Source of the DNA: WHSW01 sp963759295
Lineage (GTDB): Bacteria > Actinomycetota > Thermoleophilia > Solirubrobacterales > 70-9
Direction: 5' to 3'
Assembly: GCA_963759295.1 (NCBI GenBank)
Contig: CAVWYT010000010.1
Coordinates: forward strand, 62,001-126,000
DNA length: 64,000 nucleotides
Positions within the stretch are counted from its first letter, which is position 1. Each line of letters begins with the position of its first letter. The position numbers and the translations under genes are program-made. The notes beneath the pieces are model-generated. The model was not told the origin of the DNA. It ran no database searches and saw nothing but the letters and a program-made list of their open reading frames with translations. This document shows positions 37,367-47,071 of the stretch, in pieces.

Positions 37367-38125
37367 TCAGGCGCGGTCGGCGGGTGCGCCGGCGTCCTGC
37401 TCGCCGGCGGTCGGGGCGCCGTTGGTGCTCGGCGGCTCGCCGCGGGCGGCGCGCAGCTCCTGCTCGAGTCGAGCGGACTCCTGGGCGAGGATCTTGGTCT
37501 CCTCGCCGAGCCTCGTGGTGGCGACCGAGAAGTGGAGCAAGAGCACGAAGATGATTCCGAACGAGAGGATGAAGATCGCGTTGGCGGGCTCCTCGATCCC
37601 CATCAGGTCGGCGATCTTCTCGAGCCCGCCGGTCCAGATCGCGAGCACGAGCAAAGCGGCGCCGGCGACCATCCACAGCAGCGCGTAGCGCTCCGCGAGC
37701 CGCCGCCTGCGGACCAGCTCGAGGATCAGCAGGAAGATCGCGATCGTCCCGATCAGGGCGAAGATCTGGGTCTTCGTCTCGATGCTGCCGCCGTCGCCCT
37801 TCTGCTTCAGCGCCGGCAGGATCGTCGCCTCCTCGACGTTCGCCTCGCTGACCGCTTCGCCGCCGCCGGTGGGCACGATCGAGGTCCTATCGGCCCCGGC
37901 GCCGCGGATCAGGTTGTGCTGGGCGAGCAGCGTCTCGCCCTCGGTGAGCGGGTAGCGCCCCGGCCCGAGCACGATCGTGTCGCCGCTTCCGGCATCGAGG
38001 ATCGTCTCGCCGAGCGACCCGGGCCCCGTCTCGGCCTCGGTGGTGACCCTGATCGTCTCGCCGAGCGCGCCGGTCGGCGCGGCGAGCGCCACCGCGAGCG
38101 TGATCGCTGCGAGCGTTCGCCGCAC
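37367..38125 (-). CDS. DUF2304 membrane protein with beta-helix-like N-terminus
   Basis: 252 residues. Signal peptide (1-22), then about 75 residues resembling the start of a parallel beta-helix/pectate-lyase-type protein (TEAETGPGSLGETILDAGSG, DTIVLGPGRYPL), a linker, and from residue about 118 a complete DUF2304 domain with three membrane spans (ETKTQIFALIGTIAIFLLIL, LVRRRRLAERYALLWM). DUF2304 proteins usually stand alone and pair with DPM1-like glycosyltransferases; the partner precedes this gene by 2 bases. The fused N-terminus is unusual. GTG start. Confidence 0.8.
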   Translation of the reverse strand: MRRTLAAITLAVALAAPTGALGETIRVTTEAETGPGSLGETILDAGSGDTIVLGPGRYPLTEGETLLAQHNLIRGAGADRTSIVPTGGGEAVSEANVEEATILPALKQKGDGGSIETKTQIFALIGTIAIFLLILELVRRRRLAERYALLWMVAGAALLVLAIWTGGLEKIADLMGIEEPANAIFILSFGIIFVLLLHFSVATTRLGEETKILAQESARLEQELRAARGEPPSTNGAPTAGEQDAGAPADRA

Positions 38126-38127
38126 GC

Positions 38128-39000
38128 CTAGCCCCTCGCCCGCTCGCCGTCGGCGATCGCCTGCGCGCTCGTCGCCGGCGGCTCGACGCCGGGCTCGTGC
38201 TCTCCGGTGGCCTCGATCGGCGTCGGGCGGCGGCGGAAGAGGCCGACGAACAGCGCCAGCAGGACCTTGACCATGTAGTAGGCGCTGCGCGGATAGTCGA
38301 TCGAGCTGCGCCCGAAGCCGCGCGCGTTCATCCGCACGTGCACCTCGTGGATCCGCAGCCGGTGCGCGTGCAGCATCAGCAACGCCTCGACCTCCGGGTA
38401 GTCGTGCGGGTAGTCGCGCGCGAACAGCTCGATCCCCCTCCGGTTGGTCATCCGAAAGCCCGAGGTCGGGTCGGTGATCCGCTTCCGGGTCAGCGCGCTG
38501 AGGACGACCGAGAAGATCATGTTCCCGAGCCGGCGCCCGAGCGGCACCTTGTAGCCCGGGTCGCCGCGGAAGCGGCTGCCGTAGACCATGTCTGCCTGCT
38601 CCCCTTCTGTGTGCAGGGCGCGCAGCAGCTCCGGCAGGTACTCGGGCTTGTGCTGACCGTCACCGTCGACCTGGACGGCGACGTCGTAGCCGTGGCGAAG
38701 CGCGTACTTGTAGCCGGACTGCACCGCCCCACCGATCCCGAGGTTGTACGGATGGCGGATCACGATCGCGCCCTCGGCCTCCGCCTCGGCCGCGGTCGCG
38801 TCGGTGGAGCCATCGTCGACGACGAGCACGTCGAAGCCCAACTCCTGGCGGTCGATGTCGCGGACGACGCGGCCGACCATGCCCCCCTCGTTGTAGGCGG
38901 GGACTATCGCCAGCTTCTTCAGTTCGTCAGCGGGGGTGGGCATATCGGCCGGAACGCCCAGCGTAGAGCGGCCGGCCTCCGGCTGCTCGGCCACGGACAT
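38128..39000 (-). CDS. DPM1/DolP-mannose-synthase-like glycosyltransferase
   Basis: 290-residue GT2 enzyme that usually makes polyprenyl-phosphate sugars. KKLAIVPAYNEGGMVGRVV, VVDDGSTDATA, GIGGAVQSGYKYAL, VQVDGDGQH (the metal-binding DGD), YGSRFRGDPGYKVPLGRR and FRMTNRRGIELF follow the family closely. C-terminal hydrophobic stretch AYYMVKVLLALFVGLF. Translationally linked to the DUF2304 gene after it, a frequent pairing in which DUF2304 may help flip or use the lipid-linked sugar. Start ATG 39000, though MPTPADELKK inside is possible. Confidence 0.92.
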   Translation of the reverse strand: MSVAEQPEAGRSTLGVPADMPTPADELKKLAIVPAYNEGGMVGRVVRDIDRQELGFDVLVVDDGSTDATAAEAEAEGAIVIRHPYNLGIGGAVQSGYKYALRHGYDVAVQVDGDGQHKPEYLPELLRALHTEGEQADMVYGSRFRGDPGYKVPLGRRLGNMIFSVVLSALTRKRITDPTSGFRMTNRRGIELFARDYPHDYPEVEALLMLHAHRLRIHEVHVRMNARGFGRSSIDYPRSAYYMVKVLLALFVGLFRRRPTPIEATGEHEPGVEPPATSAQAIADGERARG

Positions 39001-39012
39001 GCCCGTGCCCGC

Positions 39013-39519
39013 TCAGGGCTTGACGGCGCGATGCTCGAAGATCTGCTCGCGCTCGGCGAGCCGGTTCGCGCGCCGCAGCTCCGCCTCCCGCCGACGACGC
39101 TGCTCGTCGGCGGTTTCCGCGATCACCGCCGGCACCGGGGTCGGCTCCGCCCGCTCGTCGAGGGCGACCATCGTCAGGTAGGCGGTCGAGGTGTGGCGGC
39201 GCTCCGCGGTGCGCGGGTTCTCGGACTCGACTCGGACGCCGACCTCCATCGAGGTGCGCCAGGCCGCGTTCACGGTCGCCGAGCAGCAGAGCAGTTCGCC
39301 GACGCTGACCGGCTCGACGAAGGTCATCCGGTCGACGCCCGCGGTCACGACCCGCTTGCCGCAATGGCGGATCGCGGCGATCGCCGCCGCCTCGTCGCAC
39401 ATCTTCATCACCACGCCGCCGTGCACGAGGCCGGCGAGGTTCGCGTCCTCGATCCCCATCCAGCGGATCAGCTCCGAGGCCGACGCGGAGGCCGGGCGCG
39501 GCTCGAGCGCCTCGCTCAT
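39013..39519 (-). CDS. Acyl-CoA thioesterase (hotdog fold)
   Basis: 168 residues of the YciA/BFIT-type hotdog family, which hydrolyse acyl-CoA. Conserved ANLAGLVHGGVVMKMCDEAAAI, with the catalytic acidic residue, then VTAGVDRMTFVEPVSVGELL and EVGVRVESENP; C-terminal helix with RRRREAELRRANRLAERE. ATG at 39519 overlaps the TGA of the ferritin-like gene (ATGA), so three genes (40756 to 39013) form one coupled operon on the minus strand. Chain-length preference unknown. Confidence 0.9.
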   Translation of the reverse strand: MSEALEPRPASASASELIRWMGIEDANLAGLVHGGVVMKMCDEAAAIAAIRHCGKRVVTAGVDRMTFVEPVSVGELLCCSATVNAAWRTSMEVGVRVESENPRTAERRHTSTAYLTMVALDERAEPTPVPAVIAETADEQRRRREAELRRANRLAEREQIFEHRAVKP

Positions 39520-40148
39520 CCGGCGGTGGCCGGCGCCTCGATCGACTTCGCGGGGGAGTCGCCGAGCGCCTGGCGCAAGACGACCAGGTGCTCGGCCTGA
39601 CAGCCGGCGACCTCGGCGCTGGTCGTCGCCAGGTCCTCGCTGTCGAGGTCCGGCGCGTCGCCCACGTAGTAGGCGAGCTGGGCCCGCTCGAGCTCGGCGA
39701 GGTAGGTGAGCAGCTCGTCCGGCTTGGTCAGCTTGTCGAGGTCGTCGAGCAGCCCGGTGAGCCGCTTGGCGGCATCGTCGCTGAGCCCGTCGACGTCGGA
39801 GAAGACGCCGGTGTCGGCGGGCGAGCTCGGCGGGTCGGGCGCGTCGAAGCCGAGCGAGTCGAGCGCCGTGCGCCAGGCGTTGGCGTGCGCCTGCTCCTGA
39901 TCGCGGAAGGCGAGCAGGGTCTTCTTGAGCACCGCCTCCGCCCCCCGCGCGTCGGCCGCGGTCGAATAGGCCAGCACCGCAACCTGCTCGAGGCCGGTGG
40001 CCTCGACGAGGTAGTCGCGGAGGTCGTCGTCGGCGGTCGACTGCGCGGCGGCGAGCGCCGGGGCGAGAAGCCCGGTGGCGCTCAGCGCGCCGGCGCCGAT
40101 CGCGGCGTTGCGCAGCAGCTCGCGGCGGCTGGAGGGGCTGGAGCTCAT
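39516..40148 (-). CDS. Tat-exported ferritin-like protein
   Basis: 210 residues. Twin-arginine signal SSRRELLRNAAIGAGALSAT, cleaved near ALAAAQ. The mature part is a four-helix ferritin-like bundle (about 45-200): LEQVAVLAYSTAA, LAFRDQEQAHANAW (Glu/His metal ligands), and the last helix with CQAEHLVVLRQALG. Its start ATGA overlaps the upstream lipoprotein stop, and its own stop overlaps the thioesterase start. Such secreted ferritin-like proteins (DUF4439-type or YciE-like) are common in Actinomycetota; metal role not proven. Confidence 0.82.
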   Translation of the reverse strand: MSSSPSSRRELLRNAAIGAGALSATGLLAPALAAAQSTADDDLRDYLVEATGLEQVAVLAYSTAADARGAEAVLKKTLLAFRDQEQAHANAWRTALDSLGFDAPDPPSSPADTGVFSDVDGLSDDAAKRLTGLLDDLDKLTKPDELLTYLAELERAQLAYYVGDAPDLDSEDLATTSAEVAGCQAEHLVVLRQALGDSPAKSIEAPATAG

Positions 40149-40756
40149 CCCGCCCCCGTGTTCGGCGAGCTGGTGGTCGAGGTGGAGCCGGTCGACCCGT
40201 CGCCCGTGGTCGAGGTCGTCGTCTCGCCCTCGGTGTCGGCGAACGGCTTCGCCGCCTCGCCGGTGACGAACGGCCCCGGCGCCGGATTCTCGCCGAGCAT
40301 GCCTCGCGCCGCGGCGAGCTCGGCCGCGGACTCGACCAGAAAGGCGATCGCGGTCGAGCGAAGCTCGGCGGTCGAGAGCTCGCCCGCCGCCGGGCGATAG
40401 GCGGCGATCGCCGCGTCCAATGGCTTGGTGAGATCGGCGAGCGAGCCGCCCGCGGCCGTCGAATCCTCGACCGCGGCGGCCTGCTCGTCGAGCCCGCGCA
40501 GCCTCTCGGCTCGCGCCGTCGATGCGTCGCGGATCGCCTCGATGAGCTGGTGCTCGGCCTCGGACTCGGTGGGCGCCTTGGTCGCCGCCTCGGCAGCGGT
40601 CCCGACCGCCTGCTCGGCGCCGAGCGCGGCGCTCAGGAGCTCTGAGTCGTGGCCGGAGTCGCGCGTCTCGACGCTCGTCCCGCAGGCGGCCAACGCGGCT
40701 CCGGCCGCGCCCGTGCCGCCGACCACGAGCAAGCCGCGCCGCGTCAGGGAGTGCAT
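40145..40756 (-). CDS. Tat/lipoprotein ferritin-like protein
   Basis: 203 residues. MHSLTRRGLLVVGGTGAAGAALAACG has twin arginines followed by a lipobox (LAAC), so it is probably a Tat-exported lipoprotein. Helical body with LLSAALGAEQAVGTAAEAA, EAEHQLIEAIRDASTARAERL, and RSTAIAFLVESAAELAAARG, resembling the DUF4439 ferritin-like fold; the tail is Thr/Ser/Gly-rich. Stop overlaps the next ferritin-like gene start by 4 bases. The two appear to be an ancient tandem pair with different anchoring. Confidence 0.78.
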   Translation of the reverse strand: MHSLTRRGLLVVGGTGAAGAALAACGTSVETRDSGHDSELLSAALGAEQAVGTAAEAATKAPTESEAEHQLIEAIRDASTARAERLRGLDEQAAAVEDSTAAGGSLADLTKPLDAAIAAYRPAAGELSTAELRSTAIAFLVESAAELAAARGMLGENPAPGPFVTGEAAKPFADTEGETTTSTTGDGSTGSTSTTSSPNTGAG

Positions 40757-40777
40757 GCGCGCCACCCTATCGGGCAG

Positions 40778-41476
40778 ATGCCGGACGACACCGCCGACGC
40801 AACCGTCCTCGAGCGCCTCGAGGCGCGGGTGACGACGTGCACGCGCTGCCCGCGCCTGGTCGAGTGGCGCGAGGCGGCGGCGGCCGCGCCCCCGCGTCGG
40901 TACCGGGGGGAGAGCTACTGGGCGCGCCCGCTGCCCGGCTTCGGCGATCCGGCGGCACGGATCGCGATCGTCGGCCTCGCTCCGGCCGCCCACGGCGGCA
41001 ACCGCACCGGGCGGATGTTCACCGGCGACCGCTCTGGCGAGTGGCTGTACGGCGCGCTGCATCGCGCCGGGCTCGCCAACCAGGCGACCTTCGAGCGCGC
41101 CGACGACGGCCTCGAGCTGACGGGCGCCTACCTGACCGCCGTCGTCCGTTGCGCGCCGCCCGCCAACAGGCCGACGCCTCTCGAGCGCGACAACTGCCTG
41201 CCCTACCTCGCCGAGGAGCTCACGCTGCTGGCCGGCGCACGGGTGCTCGTCGCGCTCGGCTCCTTCGCCTGGGACGGGGCGCTGCGGGCGCTGGTCGCGA
41301 ACGGGCATCAGGCGCCACGTCCGCGCCCCCGGTTCGGCCACGGCGCCGAGGCCGCCGTCGGCCCATACACCCTGCTCGGCTCCTACCACCCGTCACAGCA
41401 GAACACGTTCACCGGCAAGCTCACCGTGGAGATGCTCGACGCGATCTTCACCCGGGCGCGGCGGCTCGCCGCCTGA
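40778..41476 (+). CDS. Family 5 uracil-DNA glycosylase (UdgB type)
   Basis: 232 residues. Removes uracil and related damage from DNA. Iron-sulfur cysteines: CTRC near residues 21-24 plus later cysteines in VVRCAPPANRP and RDNCLPYL. Motif A reads VGLAPAAHGGNRTGRMFTGD, lacking the catalytic Asp of family 1 as in family 5; motif B GSYHPSQQNTFTGKL. Start ATG 40778 is only 21 bases from the divergent ferritin-like start, so their promoters overlap. Followed by pgsA. Confidence 0.92.
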   Translation: MPDDTADATVLERLEARVTTCTRCPRLVEWREAAAAAPPRRYRGESYWARPLPGFGDPAARIAIVGLAPAAHGGNRTGRMFTGDRSGEWLYGALHRAGLANQATFERADDGLELTGAYLTAVVRCAPPANRPTPLERDNCLPYLAEELTLLAGARVLVALGSFAWDGALRALVANGHQAPRPRPRFGHGAEAAVGPYTLLGSYHPSQQNTFTGKLTVEMLDAIFTRARRLAA

Positions 41477-41529
41477 GCGTCGGCGTCGCGAGCGCGGGCG
41501 AGGCGCCGCCAGTCGGGATACTGGTTGCG

Positions 41530-42093
41530 ATGTTCCCGGTCAACGTGCCCAACGTCCTCACCCTGCTGCGGATCCTCGCCGTGCCGGTGCTCGTCGTCGC
41601 GCTGCTCGAGGAGACGCCGGACGGAGACGTGATCGCGGCGATCGTGTTCGCGCTCGCCGCGGTCAGCGACGGGCTCGACGGCTACATCGCCCGCCGCCGC
41701 CGGCAGGAGACGACGTTCGGGAAGCTGATGGACCCGCTCGCCGACAAGCTGCTCGTGATCGCGGCGCTGATCTCGCTCGTTTCCCTCGACCGGCTCGCGG
41801 CCTGGGTGGCGATGGTGATCATCGCGCGGGAGGTCGCGGTCACCGGCCTGCGAAGCGTCGCCGCCGAACGCGGCGTCGTGATCGCCGCCAGCTGGCTCGG
41901 GAAGGTGAAGACGGCGCTTCAGGTCGCCGCGATCTTCGCCCTGATCGCCTTCGACCCGGCGCCGGTTTGGGTCGACGTGCTGCTCTACACGGCCGTCGCG
42001 ATGACCGTGATCTCCGGCGTCGACTATTTCCTCGGCCTGCGGCGCCGGCTCGGGGTCGCGCCGCGCCCGCCGGCCAAGCCCGAGGGCGCCTGA
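41530..42093 (+). CDS. pgsA: CDP-diacylglycerol-glycerol-3-phosphate 3-phosphatidyltransferase
   Basis: 187-residue membrane enzyme making phosphatidylglycerol phosphate. CDP-alcohol phosphotransferase signature present as DGLDGYIARRRRQ...GKLMDPLADK (D-G-x2-x-R...G-x3-D-x3-D) near residues 48-75; about five or six membrane spans; NVPNVLTLLRILAVPVL start. ATG 41530. It lies 53 bases after the UDG gene and converges with folE2. A Pro/Lys/Gly tail follows the last span. Confidence 0.92.
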   Translation: MFPVNVPNVLTLLRILAVPVLVVALLEETPDGDVIAAIVFALAAVSDGLDGYIARRRRQETTFGKLMDPLADKLLVIAALISLVSLDRLAAWVAMVIIAREVAVTGLRSVAAERGVVIAASWLGKVKTALQVAAIFALIAFDPAPVWVDVLLYTAVAMTVISGVDYFLGLRRRLGVAPRPPAKPEGA

Positions 42094-42118
42094 AGGTAAG
42101 GCCCGCGCGCCCGGGCGC

Positions 42119-43117
42119 TCACTCCGAGGGGGCCTCGAGCCACTCGCGCGTCGTCGTGTGGCGGCGGCTGTGCGCGCCGGTCTCGAGCTCGGCGATGATC
42201 TCGCCGAAGAGGCCGCTGCGCTCGGCGACCACCGAATGGCGGTGGATCGTCTCGAGGTTCTCCTGGCGGGCGAGCACGAAGCACTCCTCGCTCAGCTGCG
42301 GGTAGGTCTCGGTCACCCGGCGGACCATCTCGCGGACGACGTCCTCCACGAACCGCGGGTTGAGGTGAGCCTTCTCGACCACCGCCGCCTCGTCGGAGCG
42401 CTTCATCAGCTCATAGATCTCCGAGCTCATCGAGGACTCGACGATGTGGAGGAGGTCGCGGGCGTCGATGTCGATCTCGGTGTCCTCGCAGCGCCCGAGG
42501 TGAAGGGCGCCGATCCCGCGCTGGTTGTGGGTCGCGACCGGGACCGCGTCGAAGACGCGCTCGATCTCGTCCTCGCTGAACCCGTCGGCGATCAGCCGCT
42601 CGCGGGCGCGACCGGCGAGCAGCCCCTGCGCGCACGGGCAGGCGGTCATCCCCTGGGCCTCGACGCCGATCAGCGTCCGGGTGCCGCGCTCGGAGGCGAC
42701 CGCGGTGCCGAGCAGCGTGTAGATCTCCTGTGTCGAGAGCCCGGAGGCGGGGGTGGGAACGGTCTCCGGATAGCGCGCCGCGATCGTCACCTCCGCCCGA
42801 CGGCCGTGCTGGCGCTCGCGCACCTGCTCGGCGATCTGCGCCGCGAGCTCCTCGGCTCGCAGGGTCTCGCCGAGCACGACCGTGTCGATCGCCTCGTTGA
42901 CGACCTCCTCGAAGCGCGACATGTGGACCCCCGCCTGCTGGGGGTTGAGGTCGACGAAGCACTCGAGCTCGGCGAAGTAGAGCTTGCCGCCGTCGATCCG
43001 GATCACCTTCTCGACGCCGCGCACCCCGACACGGGTGAGGGAGATCTCGGTCGCCGGCCTCTCCGCCTGCACGTCGGGCGCGGGGGTGGAGATGTCGCTC
43101 GTCTCGATCGTCGCCAT
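42119..43117 (-). CDS. folE2: GTP cyclohydrolase FolE2
   Basis: 332 residues. Metal-dependent enzyme that converts GTP to dihydroneopterin triphosphate, first step of folate (and queuosine) synthesis, often replacing FolE1 when zinc is scarce. ISLTRVGVRGVEKVI, IDGGKLYFAELECFVDLNP, QAGVHMSRFEEVVNEAI, the active-site Cys in GMTACPCAQ, and DAVPVATHNQRG are family features. ATG at 43117 preferred over the TTG three codons upstream. Diverges from sigA. It is also the entry enzyme for the queuosine precursor used before QueA. Confidence 0.94.
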   Translation of the reverse strand: MATIETSDISTPAPDVQAERPATEISLTRVGVRGVEKVIRIDGGKLYFAELECFVDLNPQQAGVHMSRFEEVVNEAIDTVVLGETLRAEELAAQIAEQVRERQHGRRAEVTIAARYPETVPTPASGLSTQEIYTLLGTAVASERGTRTLIGVEAQGMTACPCAQGLLAGRARERLIADGFSEDEIERVFDAVPVATHNQRGIGALHLGRCEDTEIDIDARDLLHIVESSMSSEIYELMKRSDEAAVVEKAHLNPRFVEDVVREMVRRVTETYPQLSEECFVLARQENLETIHRHSVVAERSGLFGEIIAELETGAHSRRHTTTREWLEAPSE

Positions 43118-43252
43118 CGCAGACAAGAGTACGGATCGTGGATCGCCGAGTGGGCCGCATCGGAGGTCGGCGCGGCGGAGATCGAGCCGACGAGCACAAG
43201 CCGCCCGTGCAGGCCATATACTTCGCGCGCCCGCGGATCAGAGAGGACGGGC

Positions 43253-44425
<1,173 letters not shown>

Positions 44426-44462
44426 GGCTTCGGGAGCTGGCCTGCGGTAAGACCCGAGCGCG

Positions 44463-46074
44463 TCAGTTGCAGAACGGCCGGGCGCCGATCGGGTCGCGGC
44501 CGGCGATCCCCGAGCAGTCGCGAACCGCGGCGAGCCGCTGGGCGAGCGCCGCCTGCAGCGCCGACGGCGTCCGGGTCGCGGGGTTGACCGCGAGGTTGCG
44601 GAGCTGGTACGGGTCGCGCTCGAGGTCGTAGAGCTCGTACTCGGGCCGGTCGCACTCGCCGGTGTCGCGGTTGACGCGGTTGAGCTCGACGTACACGTAG
44701 CGCGGGGTGCGGATCGCGTCGTAGAAGTTCTTCAGGCCTGTGGTCGGAGCGACGCCGCAGGTGCGGTTGCCGCCGAGCTGGTAGAGCAGCGTGCGGCCCT
44801 TCGTCCACGCGGGGCGCTCGCCGCGCAGCAGCGGCAGCATCGAGCGGCCGTCGAGCACGCGGCAATCGCCTGAGGCGGTGCACGGCGACGCGCCGGCGAG
44901 CTCGAGGATGGTGGCCGTCAGGTCGAGGTTGTTGACCAGCGAGTCGACGGTCGCCGGGGGGCCACTGCGGCGGACCTCGCGGCCGAGCAGGTCTGTCGGC
45001 ACCCGGGCGAGCAGCGGCACGCGCAGCGACTCCTCGTATGGATAGACCTTGTTGAGGACGATCCGGTGCTCGCCGAACTGGTAGCCGTTGTCGGAGGTGA
45101 AGAAGATCGCCGTGTGGCCGAGCTCGCCCTGGCGGCGCAGGCGCTCGACGAGCTCGCCAACGCCGCGGTCGACGGTTTCGAGCGTCGCGTTCGCGCACCG
45201 CCAGCCGAGCTTCAGGTCCGAGCGCCGCGTGTGGCCGAGGCCCGGACGGGTGGCGACCCAGTCGGGCTTGTCGCCGATCGCCTGCTCGTCGAACGACGGG
45301 CGGCTTCGGCAGCAGATCGTTCTTGAACTCGCCGAGCTTGCCCTTGTCCGGCTCCGGGAGGCCCGGGGCGCAGGGGCCCGGGCCCTCGGCGGTCGTCGCG
45401 TGTGGCGCGAGGTGGGAGACCATGAGAAAGAACGGGCGTGGATCCGACTCCGCGCCGTCGACGAAGTCGAGCGCCTCGCGGTTGATCGCCCGGGTGGAGT
45501 AGCCGGAGAGGCCCGTGCCGAGCGCGACGGGGGTGCCGTTGTCGGAGAAGGTGGCGCCGTAGTAGGTGGTCTGCGAGCCGACGAGCCCGTACCAGTCGTC
45601 GAGCCCCGGCGGCGGCGCGAGGCCGCCGTCGGTGTCATAGCTCTGCCCGGGAGGCGCGGGCCGGTCGTAGTTGAGCAGGTAGCGGCCGACGTGGCCGGTG
45701 CGATAGCCGGCGGCCTGAAGCCAGGAGTAGAGGATCGAGCTCTTGTCGATCAGCGCCGAGTAGCCGGGCTCGTTGTCGTAGACGCCGGAGTTGTGCGGGT
45801 ACTGGCCGGTGAGAAAGCCGGCGCGCGACGGGCAGCAGAGCGGGCTCGAGACGATGCTGTTGGTGAACGAGGTCCCGTGCCCGGCGAGCTCGCGCATGGT
45901 CCGCGGCATCGTGCGAGGGTTGAGCTCGGAGACCGTCTGGTCGTCGGTGAGCACGACGATCACGTTCGGGCGCCCCGCCGCGGGGCGCTCGGCGCTCTCC
46001 GATGCGTTCGCGACCCCGGTGGCGATCGCGACCAGGGCGACGATGCCCGCGGCTGTCTTGGTTGCCGATCTCAT
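44463..46074 (-). CDS. Secreted sulfatase (frame broken once)
   Basis: About 535 residues. Signal peptide (1-24), metal site RPNVIVVLTDDQTVSEL, and the sulfatase signature SPLCCPSRAGFLTGQYPHN in which the Cys before PSR becomes formylglycine. Later motifs: GHVGRYLLNY, FFTSDNGYQFGEHR and a C-terminal EYELYDLERDPYQLRNLA typical of arylsulfatase/glycosaminoglycan sulfatases. An extra base at 45295-45303 (after LLPKP) shifts the frame; the rest is intact. Ends 37 bases after sigA, convergent. Substrate unknown. Confidence 0.9.
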
Positions 46075-46410
46075 GTCTGTCCGGCCTCCCGACCCACACC
46101 TGCGGGCCTCGGGTAGATGAGCACGTTGACACGGCCGGAGTTTCGGCTCGGCTCGCCGCGCGTGGTGAAAGGCGCCGCCCGCCGGCGCCGAGGCTCACCG
46201 CGGCCGGGCCGTCGGCTCGATGCGCTCGAGGATCACGCGCCCCGGGCCGTCGGCGCTCCGCTGAGCGATCGCCGATGCTCAGTCGGCGTCGCTCGAAACG
46301 GCGCCGACGGGAATCGTCCAACTCGATGCTTCGCCCAGACGATCGCCTGTCCGCTGCGAGCGAACAGGATCGATCGAAGCTGGGTCGGTCGATTCGTGGC
46401 TGCGGTCTGA
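46075..46410. other. Intergenic region between sulfatase and tRNA-Tyr
   Basis: 336 bases with no convincing open frame. Contains an inverted repeat CTGAGC-N10-GCTCAG at about 46261-46282. Must hold the sulfatase promoter. Base composition is slightly lower in GC toward the tRNA end. Confidence 0.4.
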
Positions 46411-46495
46411 TGGGGGAGGCAGGATTCGAACCTGCTAAGGCGTGGCCGGACGATTTACAGGCCGGCCACGGCTTTCCCGCTCCGGATGCTCCCCC
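46411..46495 (-). tRNA. tRNA-Tyr-like gene (anticodon GTA), abnormal 5' half
   Basis: 85 nt, the usual length of a class II tRNA-Tyr. The acceptor (GGGGGAG/CTCCCCC), T-arm (GCAGG TTCGAAT CCTGC), 13-nt variable arm with GGC-CAC-GCC hairpin and the anticodon loop CTGTAAA are normal. But the 3' anticodon strand TCGTC has no partner on the 5' side (GCCGGC), and the 5' side is 3 nt too long; instead GTGGCCGG can pair with CCGGCCAC around the loop. It may be a damaged gene or contain errors. Its 5' half is overlapped by the PD-(D/E)XK reading frame. Confidence 0.65.
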
Positions 46496-47001
46496 GAAGG
46501 GAGCGTGCGATTCTAATGAGGGGCGACTCCGAGCGGTAGACCAGACGGGCGATCGGCCGCGCCGGTTCGATCTCGAAGTCGAGTACTTCGTGCCTCCGAG
46601 GGTGACCGCCGTCTGCGGCCTCGACGGCGCCGCGGGTATGAGCCATCGCCTCCCATCTCCGACAGCACGAAGAGGTAGTCGAGTGACGGGCGCAGTCGAA
46701 GCACTTGACGACTTCGTCCAGCTCTCGGTTGCCGCCGCTGGTGGCGACGCGATCGGGTGCGGTCGCGGCCGTCGGCGTTCGAAGTGGTGCTCAGCGACGT
46801 CTTCACCTGAACGCGCACCGCGAACTCTGTCCGAAGGTCGGCGACAGGTCGACATCCGGGCTGTGCCCGATCGGGAACTAGCACGGTGGCGCCCGCGAGG
46901 CTGCTCAGCCACTCAACCGCGGAAGCCTCCCCGATGTCGCCCTGTTGACGGCGATTGAGAAGCTTCGCGCATCGTCGGGAACATACGTTCGTGGCTCGCA
47001 T
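46455..47001 (-). pseudogene. Decayed PD-(D/E)XK endonuclease of the group I intron-associated type
   Basis: Three reading frames together match a small PD-(D/E)XK nuclease of the I-Ssp6803I-related family (PDDEXK_5): RRQQGDIGEASAVEWLSSL, a catalytic-like VRVQVKTS, GGNRELDEVVKCFD, DYLFVL, VGDGRRWLIPA, TAVTLGGTKYS and FEIEPARPIA, ending at a TAA inside the anticodon loop of the tRNA-Tyr-like gene. At least four frame changes occur in about 400 bases, far denser than elsewhere, and GC is lower than in neighbours, so it is probably a true decaying foreign gene. Start ATG 47001. Confidence 0.7.
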
Positions 47002-47071
47002 CCGTGACGCGGCGAACGTGCCGGATGCGTGCCGCGAGCGCGCCGGATCGTGCTGAAGCGCGGGGTCGATC

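Noticed and set aside
42158..43252. Very long N-terminal extension of sigA
   Set aside because: The upstream open frame is antisense to folE2 and lacks sigma-factor similarity. A GTG with a good ribosome site at 43253 gives the normal N-terminus.
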